Origin: Halichondria panicea
Lineage: Eukaryota > Porifera > Demospongiae > Suberitida > Halichondriidae
Reading direction: 5' to 3'
Assembly (NCBI RefSeq): GCF_963675165.1
Contig: NC_087387.1
Location: 5,544,990 to 5,608,989, forward strand
DNA length: 64,000 nt
A program made the translations under genes and the position numbers. Each line of letters opens with the position of its first letter. The first letter of the stretch is position 1. The notes below the pieces were generated by a model, which saw only the letters and a list, made by a program, of their open reading frames with translations, had not been told where the DNA came from and made no database searches. Shown piece by piece: positions 57,656 through 64,000 of this stretch.

Positions 57656-58354
57656 CTATTGCACTCGAGCAGCCTCTGTTTCCACGTTGACCTTGTACTT
57701 GAGGATGTCATTGTACTCGTTACAGAGGTGATCATACGATTCAAGCGCTTTACTAGTTGAGGTGTCATTTTGATCGAATGTCGGTCGCTTTTCTTCCAAA
57801 AACGGACCAACTTCCTCTGGGCTTTGACGTTTACTAATCTCGACAGCTCGGCAGTAGATGGGTAGGAGGTCGTAAAGAGCGAGGAAACGATCACGGTCGG
57901 GGTCATCTTGTGGCACAGAAGACCTCTTTTCCTGTGGGGAAACTGTATTAGAAATTGGTACACTATATAATTATACAATCTCAGATTGTAACTACGAATA
58001 ATTATAATTTAGTAATGGTGTTGCATATATGAACCACATAGCTAGTATGTATTAAAGTTGTTATGGAAAGTTATCGTAAAAACCGTTACTGTCAGTATAA
58101 TTACACGTGCGTAGATAAAACTTCATAATTGGAAAAAGTAACAATAATAACAAAAATCCTCGATTACAATAATGACCAGTACATTCCCTGACCCCCATGC
58201 ACCTGCACAAAGCCGATGTAGTGTTGGTTCCATCTCTCCAGAGTGTAGACCACACCCACTTCACGTTCAATATGAGTCATCTCGACACAGAGGAGGATGG
58301 GCACATCGAAACGTCGCCACGAATATAAACTGTTGACACGGCAGCCTCCGTCTC
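57656..58354 (-). CDS. Two 3' exons of unrecognised protein, possibly the end of the CC-module gene
   Basis: Exon 58203-58354 (acceptor CACCAG, donor CAG/GTGCAT) reads DGGCRVNSLYSWRRFD...IEREVGVVYTLERWNQHYIG. Exon 57656-57931 reads EKRSSVPQDDPDRDRFLALY and ends KVNVETEAARVQ with TAG. The residue mix is typical of a folded, acidic, helix-rich protein; I do not recognise the family. The first exon needs one base from upstream (phase 1), exactly what the CC-module exon at 59429-59497 offers. Joined to it, the whole reading frame from 63966 is 951 bases. A separate gene whose 5' exon lies in 58355-59428 is the alternative. Confidence 0.55.
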
Positions 58355-59428
58355 CTGGTGCATAAACATCTCAAAATGGACTTGTGACACCCAAAAAATG
58401 GGCAATAAAACTTGATTTTAGCACATCTATGAACTAAGCTATAAATCATGCAACCGTTAGAACACAAGTAACATCTAAATATTATATGTAGCTAATGTAA
58501 TGTAATGGTCTCTTGTATATAAAGCTGCAGTTGAACGATATCGGCTCTTTTAATATGTCAATGAATGCTAACTAAGCTACAAGAACAATTAAAGTTGATG
58601 GTTATTGTAACATAATTATGATCACTATACAGAAAGTGCACACATGCACACACACACACACACACATGCACCTTTGGAGTGCATGACTAGTAGTTCACCC
58701 GCCTGCCTCAGTGAGAGCATACACACTAATCAGGTGATCCTGCATGCCTTTGCAAATCCACGAATATATCCAAGAGAACTTAACGTGGCTATAGAAGCCT
58801 ATATAGTTTTACACACATGCAGACAGACAGACAGACACACACATGCACCCAGTCAGCTTTACCGTAACCCTCGTGCGGCTACGTCTCTAGAGAATTATAT
58901 ATCAAAACCAAAACCATGTATATATAGTATCAATGGATGGACTATGGTAACAAATACACACCACTTGCATGGTTTTGATAATTATATACTACACTGTACA
59001 TCATGCATGTAAATGGCCGTCAGACATTTTGAGCAATAACTGAATGGCTATAATTATATACAAAAATCTTAACTGTCTTCAGTTCTTCACTATAAGTATA
59101 ACTATATCATTGTCTCTAGGATCTACGAGTGTATATAGTCTATACTGCTAACATAATTATACATACATATACTTCACTATAATTATAGAAGTTCAAGTCC
59201 ATTTTTGTGTCTTTTGCAGTTTAATCGTGATCATTTATTCCATGTCCAAGTCTGTATATGCGTGCGGAATGAAACATTCACTCTATCACTGCATGCATGT
59301 ATTATACTCATTTTACAGTCATACATTTATAATACAGCACTAATTTCTACACTATAATATCATTACTCGTGTGGCTACAATTAAAAAATTATATTGAGAC
59401 CAGCTCTATAGCATGCATGCATTCATAC
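58355..59428. other. Probable intron or spacer with microsatellites
   Basis: No exon is recognised. (CA)n at about 58644-58666 and (CAGA)n at about 58818-58836. The rest is AT-rich with many TATAATTATA motifs. Confidence 0.5.
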
Positions 59429-62400
59429 CTTGGCTGATCTCATCAGACTTCTTATAGTAAGGACAGCACGAAAGACGAAAATTGCAACATATGGCCTCTG
59501 CATGCAGAATGAAGTGATGATTCTACAAAACACTCAGGGCCAATGAAAACGGACCTTAACGCGGCAATAATTAAATTAAGCTATAGGCCAATTTAGTAGA
59601 AATGAAAAACATGGGCAAAAAATTTTTTCTTTCACAGGTGCTAACTTCAACCCTTCCTCTACCTACCTGTAAAAATTTGGGTCTCTACGAAGCTTTAAAC
59701 AGGTCAAGCACGGACATTGAAGAAACTCACCGAACGTTCATTTTTTACAATGAAATTTACTGTCTACGTGAGGGGAAATTCCCTGGGAATTTCCCTATTA
59801 TTGTTAATTATTTTTAACAAATAAAGATGACAACTTGTACAGGACTATTTCATCAGCCCAGTACTTACAATCATCAAGAGGAGCCAGGTATATTATAGTT
59901 CCACTTCTTAACAAACATAATTTAGCAACAGAAATAGATTAGAAAGAGCAGCTATCTAGCTAGCTAGCTTGGCGTAGATCCACTCTTGTTTCTTTAGATG
60001 TACGTATCCCGTGCCACTTGTCCTCATAAACACTCCATAACAACCTACAGATAAGTAGTAAGTTAAGATAGACACAATATCAATGTCACTTACATTCTAG
60101 CCAATAGACTAGCGTTTCTCAGGCCTCCGACACTTACCACCACCTGGGGGAACCATCAATATAAATGTTATACGACAATTCCACGCAGTTTCCTGGGCCC
60201 TCCATGATGTGATCACCCATCCCATCAGGCCTGTTACTACTAAGCACAATGGCAGTGATACCAGTACTAAATTAAAGGAGGAAAGCTTCTTATAAAGCTA
60301 CTAATAAGTTGGATCAAGCCTTAGATCAATACGGACGAATACTAAGTGAAAGACTACCTATAATAGATCACTTAGGCTTCCTTTAAGCTGTATGAAGGAC
60401 AGAGACACTTTCTGTAGGCTCAATACAAGTGAGGGATCTTTTATAAGACTGATACATTACACAGTTAATAAGTACAAGCTTATAACAAGACATGAGAGCT
60501 TACCATTCGAGGGACGGGAGTCTTTGTCTCTTTATTTCTTCGAAGATCCTTCCTAGGTGCCAAGTAATCCAGCTACATATCTATACTAGCTAGCTAGAGA
60601 GTCCTAGAACGCCTAGCCTTCATCTAACTAACTTGTCTTCTCCAGAACATCTTTTACTAAGCTTTATGAGTATACGGAAGTGCCCGGAAGCCAATAATTG
60701 AACTTCAATTATCATGACGTTTGAGCGTCATTTACTCAAGAGGGCGTTGCAATACCTTTGTAGCGTTCCCTCGAACATATCTCCGGAAAGAAAGTAGCTA
60801 GGAGGTCTATCTTGGTATCATTTTGAAGCTTAAAGGACGCCCTATCAGATTCAACAATAAAAACTGATTCGAAAATTCCCGCGTTAAGGTCTGTTTTCAT
60901 TGGCCCTGTCACCTATTCATACATTACAGCAATCATACATGCACTTAGCCTCGGTCCCAGGCCGATTTTTTTTTAATAGAACGAAGTTAAAAAATACTAG
61001 TAGGCGACCTAGCGTTCAATTGGAGACGGATCGGCCTGGGATCGAGGCTAACATGCACTATATCATTGCTCGTTGTGCATGACTCTATATATACACATTG
61101 AATTTATTCCTAGTAATGTTAATCACGACGTTTTTAAGGGGTGTGGTAATTCTATAGCTTGTCGTTCGCGTTCAACATTCAAAGCTGCTCACTGCACACT
61201 GATATAGGAGAAAATCTCTTTACTGAAATCATCTAAATAGAGACAATAAGAGACAATAATTATAGTCGGGTTGATTCTCTTCACTTGCACTTCGCAAATT
61301 CTGTGCGAGTTGATTACGTGCAATTGACAGAATGTCACATTACTTTATCCACAGTTTTTGTGTAGATCTATCATACAGTAGTTTGACTGTTCTCTTCTTA
61401 TGCACTCTTGCATTGCTATAACTTGCATGCATGTAGCGATCTCCTCGTTGTGGATATAATTATAGAGACCAGATTGCATTTATTAATGTTTATATACCTT
61501 GGTTGGCCGTGATCTCATCAGATTTCTTCTGAGAATGACAACATGCAAGACGCATATTGCAACAGAAATTTTGATCCATGGCTACGTCTGTATCTGCATG
61601 TGGAATGAAGTGATAATTCTTTAATTATAATGATTCATTTACAGTCATACATTATAGCTCTGATAATTTCATTGCTCGTTATGGCTATACTGTAACGGGA
61701 GGGACCATGCAGTAGCATACATTCAGTATAAATACAGTGGAACCTCTAATATAACAGACTCTCTAAATAGCAGACCCCTAACTCTGTTATAGCGGACAGC
61801 ATGCTTTGTATGTCAACTGCATGCTAGCTAAAATAGTGTATACTTGCAGAGTTAGGGTTATAGGGTTAGGGTTAGGTGCAACCCGAATAGCAGACACCTC
61901 TAAACTCTGGACAACAAACGAGTTGTCTTGCACGAAAGACACATTTATATAGTAAAACTAGCACAGGATGATATTGCAAATTCTTTGCGAGTTGATTACG
62001 TGCAATTGACAGGATGTCACGTTACTTTGTGCACAGTTTTTGTGTAGATCTATCATACAGTAGTTTGACTGTTCTCTTCTTATGCACTTGCATTGCTATA
62101 ACTTGCATGCATGCAGTGATCTGCTTGTTGTGGATATAATTATAGAGACCAGATTGCATTTATTAATGTTTATATACCTTGGTTGGCCGTGATCTCATCA
62201 GATTTCTTCTGAGAATGACAACATGCAAGACGCATATCGCAACAGAAATCTTGAATGGCTACGTCTGTATCTGCATGTGGAATGAAGTGCTAATTCTTTA
62301 ATTATAATGATTCATTTACAGTCATACATTATAGCTCTGATAATTTCATTGCTCATTATGGCTATACTGTAACGGGAGGGACCATGCAGTAGCATACATT

Positions 62401-63966
62401 CAGTATGAATACAGTGGAACCTCTAATATAACAGACTCTCTAAATAGCGGACCCCTAACTCTGTTATAGCGGACAGCATGCTTTGTATGTCAACTGCATG
62501 CTAGCTAAAATAATGTATACTTGCAAGGTTAGGGTTAGGGTTAGGGTTAGGGTTAGGGTGCAACCCCGAATAGCAGACACCTCTAAATTCTGGACAACAA
62601 ACGAGTTGTCTTGCACGAAAGACACATTTATATAGTAAAACTAACACAGGATGATATTGCAAATTCTGTGCGAGTTGATTACGTGCAATTGACAGGATGT
62701 CACGTTACTTTGTGCACAGTTTTTGTGTAGATCTATCATACAGTAGTTTGACTGTTCTCTTCTTATGCACTCTTGCATTGCTATAACATGCATGCATGCA
62801 GCGATCTGCTCGTTGTGGCTATAATTATAGAGACCAGATTGCATTTATTAGTGTTTATACACCTTGGTTGGCCGTGATCTCATCAGATTTCTTCTGAGAA
62901 TGACAACATGCAAGACGCATATCGCAACAGAAATCTTGATCCATGGCTATGTCTGTATCTGCATGTGGAATGAAGTTAATTATAATAATTCATTTACAGT
63001 CATACATTATAGCTCTGATAATTTCATTGCTCGTTATGGCTATACTATAACGGGAGGGACCATGCAGTAGCATACCGTATAGCGTGTAATTTTTGTGGGG
63101 CAAAATATTCGTGGTTTTCGTGGTTGGAGGTATGACCACGAATATTTTACCAACGAATGAAGCGACCTTGCCTACCTTTACCTGCAGTGCAAGCTCCAAC
63201 CACGAAAATATTACCCACGAAATGTCTCAATATTGCTGAACCACGAATATTTTGTCCCCCGAAAATTACCCGCTATACGGTACATTCAGTATAAATACAG
63301 TGGAACCTCTAATATAACAGACTCTCTAAATAGCGGACCCCTAACTCTGTTTATAGCGGACAGCATGCTTTGTATGTCAACTGCATGCTAGCTAAAATAG
63401 TGTATACTTGCAGGGTTAGGGTTAGGGTTAGGGTGCAACCCCGAATAGCAGACACCTTTAAACTCTGAACAACAAACGAGTTGTCTTGCACGAAAGACAC
63501 ATTTATATAGTAAAACTAACACAGGATTGATATTGCAAATTCTGTGCGAGTTGATTACGTACAATTGACAGGATGTCACGTTACTTTGTGCACAGTTTTT
63601 GTGTAGATCTATCATACAGTAGTTTGACTGTTCTCTTCTTATGCACTCTTGCATTGCTATAACTTGCATGCATGCAGCGATCTGCTCGTTGTGGATATAA
63701 TTATAGAGACCAGATTGCATTTATTAATGTTTATATACCTTGGTTGGCCATGATCTCATCAGATTTCTTCTGAGAATGACAACATGCAAGACGCATATCG
63801 CAACAGAAATTTTGAATGGCTACGTCTGTATCTGCATGTGGAATGAAGTGATAATTCTTTAATTATAATGATTCATTACGAGTCACCTACCACTACTGAT
63901 GACAGAGGGTGCAGCAGATGCCATGGCTGCCATGGCAATGACGCTAAGTAGAATGAAGGTTTTCAT
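59429..63966 (-). CDS. Secreted protein with tandemly amplified CC-x5-CC exon
   Basis: Exon 1, 63891-63966, encodes MKTFILLSVIAMAAMASAAP, a clear signal peptide with an AxA-type cleavage site, and ends in phase 1. Five phase-1-to-phase-1 exons follow: 63739-63831, 62863-62958, 62178-62270, 61498-61593 and 59429-59497 (31, 32, 31, 32, 23 codons). Each carries CC, five residues, CC, then KKSDEI (for example FCCDMRLACCHSQKKSDEI). The first four are nearly identical; the last is diverged (ICCNFRLSCCPYYKKSDEI). All have AG acceptors and GTATAT, GTGTAT or GTATGA donors. Because the exons are symmetric, copy number can change without breaking the frame. The protein is likely secreted, as a precursor of repeated four-cysteine units. 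No family is recognised. Only 34 bases of promoter are in the window. Confidence 0.68.
59535..60908. mobile_element. DNA transposon-like element with 30-base terminal inverted repeats
   Basis: The ends at 59535-59564 and 60879-60908 are reverse complements over 30 bases with one mismatch (CAGGGCCAATGAAAAC..., ACCTTAACGCGG). The 1374-base interior has no transposase that I recognise. It sits in the intron before the last CC module. No clean target duplication is visible (ACACT left, TCACC right). It contains possible minus-strand exons, listed separately. Confidence 0.75.
59960..60265 (-). CDS. Possible two-exon fragment inside the inverted-repeat element
   Basis: On the minus strand, an exon from about 60265 (acceptor TTTAG) to about 60146 (GTAAGT donor) and a second from about 60048 (acceptor TGTAG) to a stop near 59960 read open in two frames. 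One gives NRPDGMGDHIMEGPGN and CVELSYNIYIDGS; the other ends GTGYVHLKKQEWIYAKLAS. I cannot decide the frame or name a family. It could be a captured gene piece, a remnant of the element's own gene, or chance. Confidence 0.25.
60948..61048. mobile_element. Very short TA-flanked MITE
   Basis: GCCTCGGTCCCAGGCCGAT at the left end and ATCGGCCTGGGATCGAGGC at the right end are inverted copies with few mismatches. TA flanks both sides, and the total length is 101 bases. Confidence 0.8.
61851..61876 (+). repeat. Interstitial telomere-like repeat
   Basis: GTTAGGGTTATAGGGTTAGG with one interruption, in the first tandem unit. Confidence 0.8.
62527..62559 (+). repeat. Interstitial telomere-like repeat
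   Basis: Five uninterrupted GGTTAG hexamers plus GGG, in the second tandem unit. Confidence 0.9.
63075..63280. mobile_element. TA-flanked MITE inserted in one tandem unit
   Basis: The left end CCGTATAGCGTGTAATTTTT and the right end, inverted, CCGTATAGCGGGTAATTTTC form terminal repeats of about 45 bases, flanked by TA (63073-63074, 63281-63282). The sister units read GTAGCATACATTCAGTA without the insert, giving the empty site directly. 206 bases, no coding frame. Confidence 0.9.
63412..63434 (+). repeat. Interstitial telomere-like repeat
   Basis: About three and a half TTAGGG units in the third tandem unit. Confidence 0.85.
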
Positions 63967-64000
63967 CTTTGTTGACTATCTAAAAGCTTGATCAGAAATC

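Larger units (their letters stand above)
61297..63890 (-). repeat. Tandem repeat of about 680 bases, each with one CC-module exon
   Basis: GCAAATTCTGTGCGAG-type starts at about 61297, 61976, 62657 and 63535 mark spacings of 679, 681 and 878 bases; the last includes a 208-base insertion. The units match over introns and exon alike, including TAGATCTATCATACAGTAG and AACAAACGAGTTGTCTTGC. The fourth unit is cut short at 63890 by exon 1. Confidence 0.88.

Noticed and set aside
59602-59817. Plus-strand 71-codon open frame inside the inverted-repeat element
   Set aside because: Short, with no motif; could be part of the element but cannot be supported.
59429-63831. Reading the CC-x5-CC modules as a venom-type peptide family
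   Set aside because: Paired cysteines alone are weak evidence, and nothing else in the sequence supports such a call. The modules are left as unknown.
61297-63890. CRISPR-like or chromosome-end interpretation of the repeated region
   Set aside because: Units of about 680 bases contain exons and are eukaryotic. The TTAGGG runs are short and flanked by non-telomeric sequence on both sides, so this is not a telomere.

Overview
The window is metazoan nuclear DNA: spliced genes with GT-AG introns, mostly short (often 40-90 bases), AT-rich spacers, small inverted-repeat transposons and TTAGGG-type repeats. A marine invertebrate, most likely a sponge, fits best. That placement is an inference from gene content (an expanded scavenger-receptor family, compact introns). 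No marker in the window proves the species.

Bases 1-43,950 hold a head-to-tail plus-strand array of one receptor family. I rebuilt the exons by hand. A typical gene encodes a signal peptide, two SRCR (scavenger receptor cysteine-rich) domains each split over two phase-1 exons, a Ser/Thr/Asn-rich stalk, one membrane segment, and a near-invariant tail of about 128 residues with seven tyrosines, one in an ITIM-like TYSRL context. Eleven copies are open from start to stop (starts at 2554, 5951, 8209, 12398, 14882, 20284, 24503, 26350, 28588, 39757, 42243). Five copies carry a lesion (10123, 22975, 31522, 34550, 36887), and one enters from the left as a tail only. There are five short decayed 5' fragments and four orphan membrane-plus-tail cassettes, one of them intact. 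Head types recur. Class Ia starts MT(S)MTVH, has a TATA box and an SRCR1 with LVYY. Class Ib starts MKVLH. Class II starts MQVSSF or MHVSSF and has SRCR2 fused to the membrane exon. Two further class I genes have unique heads. Ectodomains vary while the tail stays fixed, as expected for an innate or self-recognition receptor cluster. Ligands and signalling are not shown by the sequence.

Bases 43,950-46,600 are spacer with decayed repeats. Two divergent paralogues follow (46,601-49,017 minus and 50,764-52,741 plus). Both are secreted cysteine-rich proteins with a PDGF/VEGF-like cystine-knot region and C-terminal CxCPxC repeats, and they share a 1.75 kb intergenic region with a TATA-like box at each end.

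Bases 53,889-56,895 encode V-type ATPase subunit E in eight exons, with a tRNA-Thr(AGU) gene antisense in intron 6 and a small transposon in intron 3. From 57,656 to the right edge, minus-strand exons describe a secreted small-cysteine protein. One phase-1 exon with a CC-x5-CC module has been amplified with its intron as a tandem repeat of about 680 bases. These introns carry telomere-like repeats and several TA-flanked or inverted-repeat elements.
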